The notes beneath the pieces were generated by a model. It had not been told where the DNA came from, did no database searches, and saw only the letters and a program-made list of their open reading frames with translations. A program made the translations under genes and the position numbers. Source: Thamnidium elegans (lineage: Eukaryota; Mucoromycota; Mucoromycetes; Mucorales; Mucoraceae). Taken from it: a DNA stretch of 64,000 nt. Of this stretch, positions 1 to 11,191 are shown piece by piece. How positions within the stretch are numbered: the stretch's first letter is position 1; every line of letters begins with the position of its first letter. The stretch is taken from contig JAIXMG010000032.1 in assembly GCA_025201345.1 (NCBI GenBank), positions 1 through 64,000 of the forward strand, in the 5' to 3' direction.

Positions 1-855
1 GTTTAAATTTATTATATAATTCTTTAAATTGATTTTCCACTACAGATCTAAAACTTCCAAATACTTTATTATAATGTTCTTCTTGGTGCATTTAATGCAA
101 TACCATTTTCCTTTCTTATTGGATAGAAAAAGTTTTTATCATCTAAATTAATATTTTTATCTTACATAAGTTCTCAAACTGTTTTATAAATAGAGTATAA
201 CCTCCATCCAATGCTACACAATCCTTGTTCTTTAATTTTATTATACAATTTCATATTTAAAAAACATACCACCATCAGAGCTATTACCACAAAGTTGACT
301 ATCTGATAAACTTAATACCATTTCATTAATATCCATTAAAACTTGTGTTCTAATTCCTGATGAGTTTAATTTGTAAGACCATTTTTTTTGCCGTAGATAT
401 ATCAGGTTTATCATATTCAATTGTAATATCGTGCCCATCGAGCATAGTGGTAATGTTTTTATAATTTTTAGGATTTTTAATTAATGCAGATAATATTCTT
501 ATTTTATATTACTAAACATATTATATAGACAATAATTTACATATTTATTTAAAGATTCATAATTAGTTATCCAAAATTTTTATAGACAGCATAAAAATGA
601 TGAATGTGGCATATATTTCTTAATATTCTTGGATGTAAAACCAGAGGTTAACTGATATAATAATAGTAAACCTTTTTCTATTTCCAAGTAAGGACCAGGA
701 TATTCTCTATGTGTATATAACATTGTTAGAAAAAAGAATACTGAAATATATCCTAATTTATTTGTTAATTCTTTTTTTACCTCTTCTATATTTTTTACAT
801 TTTTTAGTTCAGTAACGATGTTTATATTTGTTTTGTAAATCTTTTTTCCAGTCAT
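1..855 (-). pseudogene. Broken DDE-type transposase (3' part runs off the window edge)
   Basis: Several reading frames on the minus strand together give one DDE transposase. The N-terminal part (855 to 580) has the segment GYISVFFFLTMLYTHREYP and then SKNIKKYMPHSSF. The first catalytic Asp lies in TTMLDGHDITI near 425-450, the second in VALDGGYTLFIKQ near 190-215, and the Glu in SFRSVVENQFKELY near 10-45. Order and spacing fit a DDE fold of the IS5/PIF (DDE_Tnp_4-like) kind; that family assignment is inference. Frames change at the T-run near 380, near 500 and near 90, so no intact protein can be made. A second, more eroded copy of the same family lies at 18667-19130. Confidence 0.7.
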
Positions 856-1232
856 AACTTAAGAATTTCCATTCATTTAAAACTAATTTTATTGATTTCA
901 ATTTTTAAATCTTTTTTATATTGTTTTATTTCTTCATTGTTTTTTATTTATATATTCATCCATACTTTCTACATCATCACCTATCATTCTGTTTTTTTTA
1001 TTTATCTCTTAATTCAATTTTGATATATTAATAATATAAAAATAAAAGCTGTTTTATTTATATAACTATATTATATTCTTTCACTTGATAATCACATGAT
1101 AATTATATAAATAAATTAGAATTTACTATACGACTATTACATGATTTATATTTTGAATTTAATATTTATTTTATATATAATTAACTCTATGTCAAATACT
1201 ATATTAATCAATTATTACTGTTTAGTCTTCTT
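856..1232. other. AT-rich spacer
   Basis: Very AT-rich sequence between the transposase remnant and repeat copy A. I see no coding frame, RNA gene or clear terminal repeat here. Confidence 0.4.
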
Positions 1233-2838
1233 AGGAGAAAGCATTATAGGGAAACCCTGTTATTGAAAAGATACGTTTTAATCTAGTATTCTTTTCTTTT
1301 AGTTTATGATATAAGTATTCAAACATTGAGAAACGATCCATAAATATGAAATCATTAGAATTATATGATAAAGAAAATATAATTCAAGGGATCTTTATAT
1401 TTATAAGTAAGAAACCGATATGTAGAATGTAAAATATAGCTAAAAGATGAGATAGACTTATTTATAAAGTAAAATTACGTGGTATTTATATTCAAAGATA
1501 TAAAAAAGGATATCCTTCGAATCTTGTAAGATAAATTTGATATTAGGAATAAATTTGTGTAATGATAAGGTAACTATAAGTAGATATAGCTAGGTTATCA
1601 TTGAAGGAGACGAAGGAGGTATCGCTAATCTGAGTTATGGACGAATAAATAACCAATTTAAATTACAAAAGAATGTGTAAATTGATATTACAAGTGTAAC
1701 AAAAGATGATTGATAGAATATAAGTTTATTAAAAGAAAATAATAAACGTATAAGGAATAATAAGGATATTAAACAGATATAAACTCTGAAATTGTATTTA
1801 TATCTGTTGTCCAAGTATTTATAATGATGTGTGAGAATGTTATTCATTCTGAATATATAAGTTGCTATGTAATCTTAGATATAATTCCCTTGAGTCGTTA
1901 TAATTTGTTCTATTTGATTCCAAGATGATGTAAAATGTACACTTTCTAAACTAAGTGCGTTGTTTTTGTTCTAGTTGATTAATAAAGTTTATCAATTGAT
2001 GGTTTTACAAACAGAAATGATTAAAAGGTCTTGTAAAATAAATAAATAGATGGAGTAACATATCTGATGGTATATGAAGGATAACCTTTGAATAATAATG
2101 TAATAAATTGATGGATAAAAGATAATAAAGGTAAAATTAGTAGAAAATGTAACAGAAAATGATATTTGAAATAGTAATTAATAATCTAAAGTAGAAATGG
2201 ATGATAAAATAAATGATAGATTAAACTCAAAGTAAAAAGTAATGAAATATGTAGCTGTATAACTGAAATAAATGGAATGGTGTGATAATAAACGAGGCAG
2301 TAGATACACTATTTTTATAAAGAGCAGACTGTAGTGATCTTAAATAGTATGATGCTTTCGATTTGGATTCGTAACATTGTCTTATACGATTTTTAATAAG
2401 ATTGAAGAGTAAATGAAATTTAAAGATAAAGATAATAGTGTTTGAGTATATTAAAATAGTCGAGCATTTAATTCTAGATGTATATCATTGTGTTAGATAT
2501 AATTTGAAGTGTTTGTCATTATTCGCTAGTCCCTTACCCAAAAATCATTGCAGTGTTTCTAGCTTTTATATTGTAGTGTTTGTAGCTTATATTTTGTAGT
2601 GTTTGTAGCTCATATTAGTAGTGTATGTAGTGAATATATTGTGGTGTCCCTAGCTAATATAATGTAGTGTTTGTAGTTAATATGTTGTGGTGTATGTAGT
2701 CTTTATCCCGCGGTGACTGTGAAAATCGGAATTTCAAAATGTTATGACTACAAATAAATTTTTTTTGGTTTTTTATCCACTTTTTTATTGGTTCTGAGAC
2801 ACTATATTTTTTGAAGGTCTCACGAAAGGAACCCCACC
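1233..2838 (+). repeat. 1.6-kb interspersed repeat, copy A
   Basis: This block starts at AGGAGAAAGCATTATAG and ends near GGTCTCACGAAAGGA. It recurs in the same orientation at 4769-6351 with only scattered differences. Both copies carry a 70-codon minus-strand frame (1635-1847 here) rich in I/L/F/Y. It stays open in both, but its AT-rich composition makes coding doubtful. The right part holds a 23-bp minisatellite. The two ends are not inverted complements of each other, so I cannot assign it to a TIR element. Confidence 0.75.
2549..2707. repeat. 23-bp minisatellite, 7 units (copy A)
   Basis: Degenerate tandem units of the form GTAGTGTTTGTAGCTTATATT, about 23 bp each. I count seven here, against six in the matching place of copy B (6084-6220). 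Confidence 0.75.
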
Positions 2839-2930
2839 CCCCACCTACCCTTACTAATCCTAATCCCTAACCCCAACCTTCAACGCCCTTGGTCCTTTAG
2901 GGGCAACTGGGTCGCCGGGTAGGCGATCCC

Positions 2931-3210
2931 TGTTGGCCCGTCCTATTTTCCTATCTGTCCTACCTCTTTTCTACTTATGCTTTTTTTATTTTTTTTTATT
3001 TTTTTTTTTTTTTTTTTTTTTTTTCTACTTATGCTTATTTTTTTTATTTTTCTTATTATTTTTATTCCTTTACCCTATCTTATTCACTTTCTTATTCTCC
3101 TATTCATTTTATCTTATTTCCCCTCTTTTACACCCATTTTCAATTTTTACCCCTCCCCATCTCGATTTCACGACCTCATCAATATTACTCCTATGCGCTC
3201 CCAGTGCTAC
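2931..3210. repeat. Pyrimidine-rich low-complexity tract
   Basis: Nearly continuous T/C on the plus strand, including a T run of over 20 bases near 2990-3025. It reads as Phe/Leu/Ser-rich in more than one frame, which is composition and not coding. Confidence 0.6.
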
Positions 3211-3214
3211 TCAT

Positions 3215-3379
3215 GCTCCCAGGTCGCTACGCTCCCATATAGCACCCTTTTATATACCAAACATTTATACCCACTCCCAAGCTACCACTGCTCCCAGGTC
3301 GCTACGCTCCCATTCTTTATAGAATTATGAAGGAACTCCCAGAAGCTACGCTCCCTTTCCCTAGAGAATTATGAAGGAA
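3215..3379. repeat. Short direct repeats (GCTACGCTCCC family)
   Basis: A 23-bp sequence containing AGGTCGCTACGCTCCCA is repeated exactly at 3215-3237 and 3290-3312. GCTACGCTCCC recurs at about 3342-3352, and AGAATTATGAAGGAA occurs at 3321-3335 and 3365-3379. Together they suggest a decayed tandem array with a unit of about 40 bp. Confidence 0.65.
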
Positions 3380-4203
3380 TGCCTCCATCTTCCACATATT
3401 TCCGTACTATATTTAACTTTTCTATATTATAATTCTCAATTATTTTAATGATATAACATCTCTTTATATTTTTTAAAAAGTATTCTTGTTCTATTAAATC
3501 CCCAAAGTTTTCCATTATGCTAATATTTTAAAAATTATGTTTTTATTTGTTTACAAATTAATCCACCTAATATTTTATTTTAATAATAAAATTCAATTTT
3601 ATCCATCTCATACATTTTTATAAATCTGAGAGTTATATTGGGATACATCCACTTTATTATTACATTTATCTCGTTGATATATAGATTAGTTAGTATTGTG
3701 TAGCTAATATTATATTTATGTAGTGTTATGTGTAAAAATATGTTTAAATTATACTATTATATGTATATTATTTGGATACAGCATATTATACATTTAAATT
3801 AAACTTAATAAGTTGTTAGGAACAGCTTCTAAACTAATCAATAGAAGGGAAGATACTTTACACATTAATTATCAGAAGAGATGTAGGTTTTTATGTTGTA
3901 ATATTTAATTAAATAATATATTAGATGGGAAAAATGTAATTGTAAAGAGGGATATCTTAAACTATTATAAAAAGAAGTTTATTCTAGATAAGAATAAATA
4001 AAAGATCACTTTTTCATACATAATAAAACTGTTGGCTTCTTTATTAAATATATTATTTATATTTAAATGAAATATCTTGAAGGATAACATTTTGCTTAGA
4101 TTATGAAATTAAATACAATGTTATTTATGAATATGTTTCATATGATAACCATTTAAGAAGTAATAGATGCCCCTCAGAGAGACAGTGTTATATTTATATT
4201 AAG
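3380..4203. other. AT-rich spacer
   Basis: AT-rich sequence up to the target site of the solo LTR. I see no open frame, RNA gene or recognised repeat. Confidence 0.4.
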
Positions 4204-4208
4204 ATATT

Positions 4209-4755
4209 TGTTGTATCTACGTAATATATGTAACAATATCGAATTAGACATAGATTATACAAGTACTCATATTCTCATATAGTCACTTACATAATCTATA
4301 TACAATTAGACTATTTCTAATTATATGATTCAGATACTTCTTAGCGTTCTATCGATTGAATATAAATTTATTAAAGACTGTTAATACTAATTGAATAACT
4401 AAGATAACTGGTTTACATAAATAATTGTCACATCATTTATAATCCACAAGCCTCTATCTGTTATTATTTAGCCGTGAAGCCAATTAGAAAGATAATAGGC
4501 ATCGCTGCTATTATAATTAACCTTCTGAAGAAACTATTTCTATATTCAAATTGCTCATATTTGAATGGCTTGCTAATACTGTCTAAGTTTCACATCTTAT
4601 GATAAGCGTCCATTTAAATCCAATATGTATATAAGACACACACATTTTCTTATAATAAAAACCATTACCTTTTTAAAGTCTGATAATTTTCTGTTATTAT
4701 ATTTTATTTTTTGTATTTTGATATTTACTTTTATTTTATAACCGTCAATATCACA
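4209..4755 (+). mobile_element. Solo LTR, family A (547 bp)
   Basis: Begins TGTTGTATCTACG and ends GTCAATATCACA, giving TG...CA ends. It is flanked by the 5-bp direct duplication ATATT (4204-4208 and 4756-4760). The same sequence in opposite orientation forms the LTR at 15378-16279, which lies just upstream of a Gag gene. That identifies it as a retrotransposon LTR. A 3' fragment is at 17932-18206. With no internal region between two LTRs, this copy is a solo LTR left by LTR-LTR recombination. Confidence 0.9.
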
Positions 4756-4768
4756 ATATTGTTATGAT

Positions 4769-6351
4769 AGGAGAAAGCATTATAGAGATAGCCTGCTATT
4801 GAAATGATACGTTTTAATCTAGTATTCTTTTCTTTTAGTTTATGATATAAGTATTCAAACATTGAGAAAAAATTCATAAATATGAAATCATTAGAATTAT
4901 ATGATAAAGAAAATATAATTCAAGGGATCTTTATATTTATAAGTAAGAAACTGATATGTAGAATGTAAAATATAGGTAAAAGATGAGATAGGCTTATTTA
5001 TAAAGTAAAATTACGTGGTATTTATATTCAAAGATATAAAAAAGGATATCCTTCGAATCTTGTAAGATAAATTTGATATTAGGAATAAATTTGTGTAATG
5101 ATAAGGTAACTATAAGTAGATATAGCTAGGTTATCATTGAAGGAGACGAAGGAGGTATCGCTAATCTGAGTTAAGGACGAATAAATAACCAATTTAAATT
5201 ACAAAAGAATGTGTAAATTGATATTACAAGTGTAACAAAAGATGATTGATAGAATATAACTTTATTAAAAGAAAATAATAAACGTATAAGGAATAATAAG
5301 GATATTAAACAGATATAAACTCTGAAGTTGTATTTATATCTGTTCTCCAAGTATTTATAATGATGTGTGAGAATGTTATTCATTCTGAATATATAAGTTG
5401 CTATGTAAGCTTAGATATAATTCCTTTGAGTCGTTACAATTTGTTCTTTTTGATTCCAAGATGATGTAAAGGGTAGACTTTCTAAACTAAGTGCGTTGTT
5501 TTTGTTCTAGCTGATTAATAAAGTCTATAAATTGATGGTTTTACAATCAGAAAGGATTAAAAGGTCTTGTAAAATAAATAAATAGATGGAGTAACATATC
5601 TGATGGTATATGAAAGATAACCTTCGAATAATAATGTAATAAATTGATGGATAAAAGATAATAAAGGTAAAATTAGTAGAAAATGTAACAGAAAATGATA
5701 TTCGAAATAGTAATTAATAATGTAAAGTAGAAATGGATGATAAAATAAATGATAAATTAAACTCAAAGTAAAAAGAAATGAAATATGTAGCTGTATAACT
5801 GAAATAAATGGAATGGTGTGATAATAAACGAGGCAGTAGATACACTATTTTTATAAAGAGCAGACTGTAGTGATCTTAAATAGTATGATGCTTTCGATTT
5901 GGATTCGTAACATTGTCATATAAGTTTTTTAATAAGATTGAAGAGTAAATGAAATTTAAAGATAAAGATAATAGTGTTTGAGTATATTAAAATAGTCGAG
6001 TATTTAATTCTAGATGTATATCATTGTGTTAAATATAATTTGAAGTGTTTGTCATTATTCGCTAGTCCCTTACCCAAAAATCATTGTGGTGTTTCTAGCT
6101 TTTATATTGTAGTGTTTGTAGCTTATATTTTGTAGTGTTTGTAGTGAATATATTGCGGTGTCCCTAGCTATTATAACGTAGTGTCTGTAGCTTATAGGTC
6201 GTAGTGTATGTAGTCCATATCCCGTGGTGACTGTGAAAATCGGAATTTCAAAATGTTATGACTACAAACAAATTTTTTTATGGTTTTTTATCCATTTTTT
6301 TATTGATTCTGAGACACTATATTTTTTAAAGGTCTCACGAAAGGAGCCCCA
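4769..6351 (+). repeat. 1.6-kb interspersed repeat, copy B
   Basis: Second copy of the repeat at 1233-2838, same orientation and largely collinear, ending near CACGAAAGGAGCCCC. The solo LTR family A inserted only 8 bp left of its start. The 70-codon minus-strand frame is kept at 5171-5383. A second frame (5557-5766) is open here but not in copy A, which argues against selection on it. Confidence 0.75.
6084..6220. repeat. 23-bp minisatellite, 6 units (copy B)
   Basis: Same degenerate unit as at 2549-2707, with one unit fewer. The copy-number difference between otherwise matching blocks shows unit gain or loss since the duplication. Confidence 0.7.
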
Positions 6352-6373
6352 ACTCACCAACCCCCCGTACCAA

Positions 6374-6641
6374 CATGGAGAAACGATTATTTATTATAAA
6401 AATTAATATCGAACAGAAAAATTTCATATTAAATATAATAGATTAATTTACACTTTTCTACAACATTTACAAAATCAATTTAATTTATAATATATCAATA
6501 ATCCATAAAATATCACTAGATTAGATTTTAAATAAAAGTTTATTATATGAACGTAACTATAACAGTTTATGTTATTATATAATGTGTATACAAATATGAA
6601 AAAAATTTAAAATTGTAATAAAAATATAATCGTTTCTCATG
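6374..6641. repeat. Small inverted-repeat (MITE-like) element
   Basis: Left arm CATGGAGAAACGATTAT (6374-6390) is matched in inverse by ATAATCGTTTCTCATG (about 6626-6641), with one base missing. The interior of about 235 bp is very AT-rich and non-coding. Size and arms fit a MITE, but I found no convincing target duplication. Confidence 0.5.
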
Positions 6642-6652
6642 GGAAGGACGGT

Positions 6653-6910
6653 CACTAAGGCGAGCCAGAGCGATAATATCTAAGCGATGGCGGTTGTGGG
6701 AGCGTTGTATCGCTTACACAAGCGGTATCGATAAAATTTGGCAGGGAAAAAAAAAATTATCGATGGAATTTCAATTTCCTTCTTTTTAATTACAGCTTTT
6801 GCGCATTTTCTCCAAATAGAAAAAAAAAAGAATGCTAACAAAATTCTAATTTTTTAAAAAATAAAGGTTTCATCGGTCGAGGAAGCGATATCGCTCCATT
6901 TATCGCTAGA
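6653..6910. repeat. Left terminal inverted repeat and subterminal motif array
   Basis: The CACTAAGGCGAGCC terminus is followed within 260 bp by repeated short motifs: AGCGATAATATC, AGCGATGG, GCGGTATCGATAAAA, AATTATCGATGG and AGCGATATCGCT. Subterminal repeats bound by the transposase are a known property of CACTA elements. Here the core is ATCGAT/AGCGAT. Confidence 0.7.
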
Positions 6911-7458
6911 TAATATATATATTTTTTTTTCATGTGGATTACTTTGTTAAAATTAATATTCCGCTCTAGTGAGTTCTTATATAAAGCAAGTATTTTTTTT
7001 TTAATAAACGCCTGTATATTCTACCACTTTTTTTTTTTTTTTTTTTTTTACTTATTCCTTTAATTCGCAATACATACTGTTAACTTTAATAAAATAAAGA
7101 CCTCTTACTAGTGTTGACACTAAAGATAACGCTAAAAAATCCTTTTTTTTTACGACGAGAAACGTAAAAAAAATGTTGCTGCAAAAAGATTGAATAGAAA
7201 GAAAACAATTAAGATGACGATAACTATATGCAAGTTTGCCGAGTGTGAAGAACTAAGGTTTACTTTGGATTATGCTCAGCTATAGATGACTACAAACATA
7301 GAAAGCATGATGAATTGCCCAGTCACAATCAATTTATGTTTATATCTTTTTTTTTGTAAACAAAAAAAAAAAAAAAAAATACTCTTTTTATTCATTTTTA
7401 TAAATATATACATAGAGAGAGAGAGAGGAAATACTTTAACCGAAAAAAACCTACTGCA

Positions 7459-10400
7459 CTACAACAGGTCACTAATCTTGCCTGTGTTAATGGACATGTC
7501 TCGATCGAAAGCAGTTGATGGTGAAATCACGTAGAACCAGTTGGAAGATTGAGCCTGGTTATTTACCAAATCAGTTTTTTGAATCAACCCAACAACTGAT
7601 AAAATATCACCAACGTCGATCACAGCGTATTTTTTTGTCTCGTTCGCGGGAAAAGGGTGAACCAAGGGTATACATTTCGAGTAAGGTGAAGTTTTATGAG
7701 ACTTCATAACTTCCACCACCGCGTAAAAGCTACCACAACTTCTACTTTCCGGAAGCTCCAAGTCGATTTCGAAAAAGAAAAGTACCTTGGCGACATACCA
7801 GTTGGAAATGGATTGTAAACGGTTACGCACCCTAATAATATCAAATGATAAATGGAAAAGTTAGTAATGGTAACGAAGCAAGTATATATATACATATCTA
7901 AGCATACCTTTTTTTTACGCTTGACTCAAACATTATATATTCCCCTCCTCTATTGTTTCTAGATGGGTGTTTTTTCTTAAACAACGTGGATGTCTGTGTG
8001 GTAAAATCACACATAAAATAAAATATATAATAATCGATGAACCATCGATTATAAAGCATAACAAACCTTAGGTATCAAAATGAACCTTATATATAAAAAA
8101 AGCGCAGGATCTAGAAATCAAGATCCTCAGGCTATAAAAATCACTAGATCAAATCTACGTGTAACGATCAATCACAATAGTGTGACCACTATTGCAAAAG
8201 ACTATAAATAAGAAATCATAGTTAGCAATCCCTTTTACGAGGATTGATTTTGGCAATTAAAATAAGAAATAAACGTTATTAGACATTTAATCTTATTGAC
8301 CTGTTTTTATTAATTTTTCTGTGTTAAATCAAAGTATTTCTCCACAGTCTGCACATGTGAATCAAGCCATAATTTAGCTGCAGGCGTTATTTCCATATCC
8401 AAGTTTAAAGTAAGAGGACGTCCTTTAGTGATGCCCAGATATCGTCGTTTGTAAGAACTAATGGCCTGTATAAATTTATCCATTCTAATCAAACCTTCAA
8501 TAGAGCTATCAATAGCCGAGTTTCTTGAAATTATAACTGGAGAAGAAAACGGCTCCCAAAGTTGAGGATAGTCTTTACAGTTGTCGATGTATGTGAGAGG
8601 ATGATAAATAAAACCTTTTGACTGGCTTTGGGGATTTCGATTGTAAAGAGTTGAGAAATCCATCATCTTTATTGTATCTAAGAACTTGAACCTGGCAATT
8701 CGCTCAATTACATTCAAGGCGTTTGCTTCTGCATCAACTCTTGCTCTCATCTTCTTTTTATAATTACCAATTTCTCTTTCCATGCTTCGAACACTTATAT
8801 TTCTCAAGGAAGAACATTGTCGAATAATTTGTGGTATATGGAAAAGGTGATGCATAGAAGATTTGTATACCGATTTGGAAAGTGCGTTATTGGCAATATA
8901 TTGATCTATACAACGATACCATTTTTCTAGGGATCTATTTTTTAACCAGAGTATGTTAGATATTATTATATTTAGACATTTTTTTTCTCAATCACTTTTC
9001 ACTTACGATTCAATTTCTAAAATATCATCTTTAGATACCACCCATTGTAATGAAATTGAACAGGCACGAGTCAAAGCGAGGACAGCAACCCTGATAGCTG
9101 CATCATCGAACAAGCCAACTACAAGCGTGGGTACTACAAAAACAAGCCACGTTATCCAGTCAATTGAGCGATAGAGACTCTTCACGTTCAAAGGATTGAC
9201 AGGATGAAAACTACCTTGAAACACGCCGGCTGGTATATACATTCGAGATTTTTGCATGCTAGTATTTAAACAATCGAATTTTGCATTGGATAACTGGAAT
9301 GGATAAAGCGATTCGTTACCATAAAACTTAAAACTTGTGTTATACCGAGGAGATATCAGATCAAAAAGCAATTTGGCGACATTTGATATACCGTGAAGCT
9401 CATCAAAACCGAACATGCAGGAACCTGTATATGTATTCAGTGATCCGAATATGGTTGGTTTTTTAACGCCGTATGTATTGTTTTGCTAAAAGAAATAGGG
9501 CGAATTCTGTGAGTATTTTCTTTTTTAAAAAAAATAAATAAATAAATAACATACGTAAATTGAGCTTGTGTCTTCTAGTAATAAACTTTCTTTAGATCTC
9601 AATGGGGCATCACGATTAGGAAAGTACATTCCACTTCTTCTTGTATTTGGAGGGCCCTCCACTCTATGCAACCCATGGCTTAAGCAAAAGCGGCAACCAA
9701 ACGTGCTTAAGAAAAAGAAAGTTAGCTGAAAATCGACATGGTTTATTCATATATCAATATAAGTACCCTGTATGACCGGAGAAATTCATAAGTCTATTAC
9801 ATTCTATGCCGTCACCATTTACAAAAAGAAGATATACTTTACAGCGTATGGGTGTTTCACTATTATCTGTTTGAATGACAATGGTTTTTTCTGAAAGCAT
9901 CTTGATTTCATCGACAATAGGCTTTAAAAAGGAATTAAAATCAGCTTTTGACTTTCCAGGGAGAACAGCTATTTGAAAGGTCGCATTCCGTTTATATCTA
10001 TGAAATAAGGTGGTTGTATGACTTATATTAGTACTTTGCCTCGATTGGTACTTTTTTTTTTAATGTTAATACCTTTCTGATGAATCTAAATTTAAGATAA
10101 CAGCGTGGACCATTACCATTGAAGAATGAGACGAAGAAGAGGTGAACCCGTCAATATCAACTTTGAGGTAAATATTTAATATATTTTCATCTTTGTTTAT
10201 AATCTGATTGTTATACAAGCTTCTAAAGATATCACCATCGTAGATATCTGCATATGTGTCACTGGTCCTTGTTATATGCTCGGCTACTTCGACCTGGCGT
10301 TCTATTAAGTTTGTACGGATTTCGTCTGAAAGAAGCATTTCGACGATCTTGTCCGAAATAGAAATCATCTTGGTAACCTTGGCGGAGGATCTAGCCGTAT

Positions 10401-11191
10401 GACACACTGGACAGTTGAGAAGATGGATATCTTCGGTACTATATAAGTAACACGCATTGATACAGATATCGAATTTTCGTGTCATAGCCAGAGGTACGGC
10501 GTTTTTAACGAGACTGTTACAAGTATCATGGCTCAAAAGCTTGTTAGTACAATCTGTCAATATATGAGGTATTTTTTAATTTTTTTTTTAGAAAAATTGT
10601 ATATATTAGTCTCTTATTGAATCTATGTAGTAGTTTGAAATTATTTACCTAACGTGTTGTCTGCTATCATCATATTGATTAAATGTCTTAACGCTCTTGA
10701 GCCTTCGCGACTGATGTTGTACGTATCGCATACTTCTTCAAACATTATACTGTATCTTTCGATTGTAGTGAATGGGAATTTTGGAACATTCAATTTATAT
10801 TTAATATCACCATCAACCTGGTCAGTATCTTCAAGTATTGTATTGTCATTTTCAGTTGTGGTAGCGGGATCAACAAACAAGAAATCAGGAAAGTCGGATT
10901 GATCTGCTTTAATGTATATGTAAGTAAAATGGCTAAATTATATACAGTATATGATTAATTCTTACCTTCGTTCTCTAAAACATCACTGGTAGCATGCTCA
11001 TTTGTTTCTTGTTCATCATCGAAATCAATATAGTCGCCACAGTCATATTCATACGAGCTTTCGTTTTCGGTATTTACAACAAGAGGGGCGGGTGTGACGG
11101 CGGACCTTGCCTTTTGAAGAAGGAGCTGGTGAACGTATTTGATATTACTTCCAGAGACACGGGTACGTTTGCTGGGGACATAAGAAGACAT
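7459..11191 (-). pseudogene. CACTA-type (Tnp2-like) transposase, disrupted by an LTR
   Basis: Start ATG at 11191 (MSSYVPSKRTRVSG), stop at 7459. There are about eight exons with good GT-AG borders, for example at 10974/10904, 10644/10553 and near 10066. Typical Tnp2-family landmarks are visible. There is a Cys pair block (CINACYLYSTEDIHLLNCPVC) near 10415-10480, an acidic core with KVDIDGFT near 10150, then a FVNGDGIECN block near 9790-9830. A C-terminal block follows with CGSFYAVVEV, KYAVIDVGDILSVVGLI and FYVISPS (7459-7830). The family is established; catalytic residues are not assigned with certainty. Solo LTR B (7997-8346) interrupts the penultimate exon after HVQT and brings a stop at about 8310. 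Leaving out the LTR and one copy of the GTCTG duplication puts both sides back in one frame, so this is the only disabling lesion I see. Confidence 0.75.
7997..8346 (+). mobile_element. Solo LTR, family B (350 bp), inside the CACTA transposase gene
   Basis: Begins TGTGGTAAAATCACAC and ends GTATTTCTCCACA. It is flanked by the 5-bp duplication GTCTG (7992-7996 and 8347-8351). A copy of identical length lies at 15811-16160; I noticed only two base differences. The length, TG...CA ends and 5-bp duplication mark an LTR. No matching internal region exists in the window. Confidence 0.9.

Noticed and set aside
1635..1847. 70-codon hydrophobic frame conserved in both 1.6-kb repeats
   Set aside because: Conservation is explained by the recent similarity of the whole repeat; few changes and AT-rich composition give no evidence for selection on a protein.
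2851..2880. Telomere-like CCTAATCCCTAACCCC
   Set aside because: Only one exact CCCTAA unit with degenerate neighbours; far too short to call an interstitial telomere.
2933..3330. Overlapping Phe/Leu-rich open frames
   Set aside because: They come from a T/C homopolymer tract that is open in several frames at once; no codon or domain signal.
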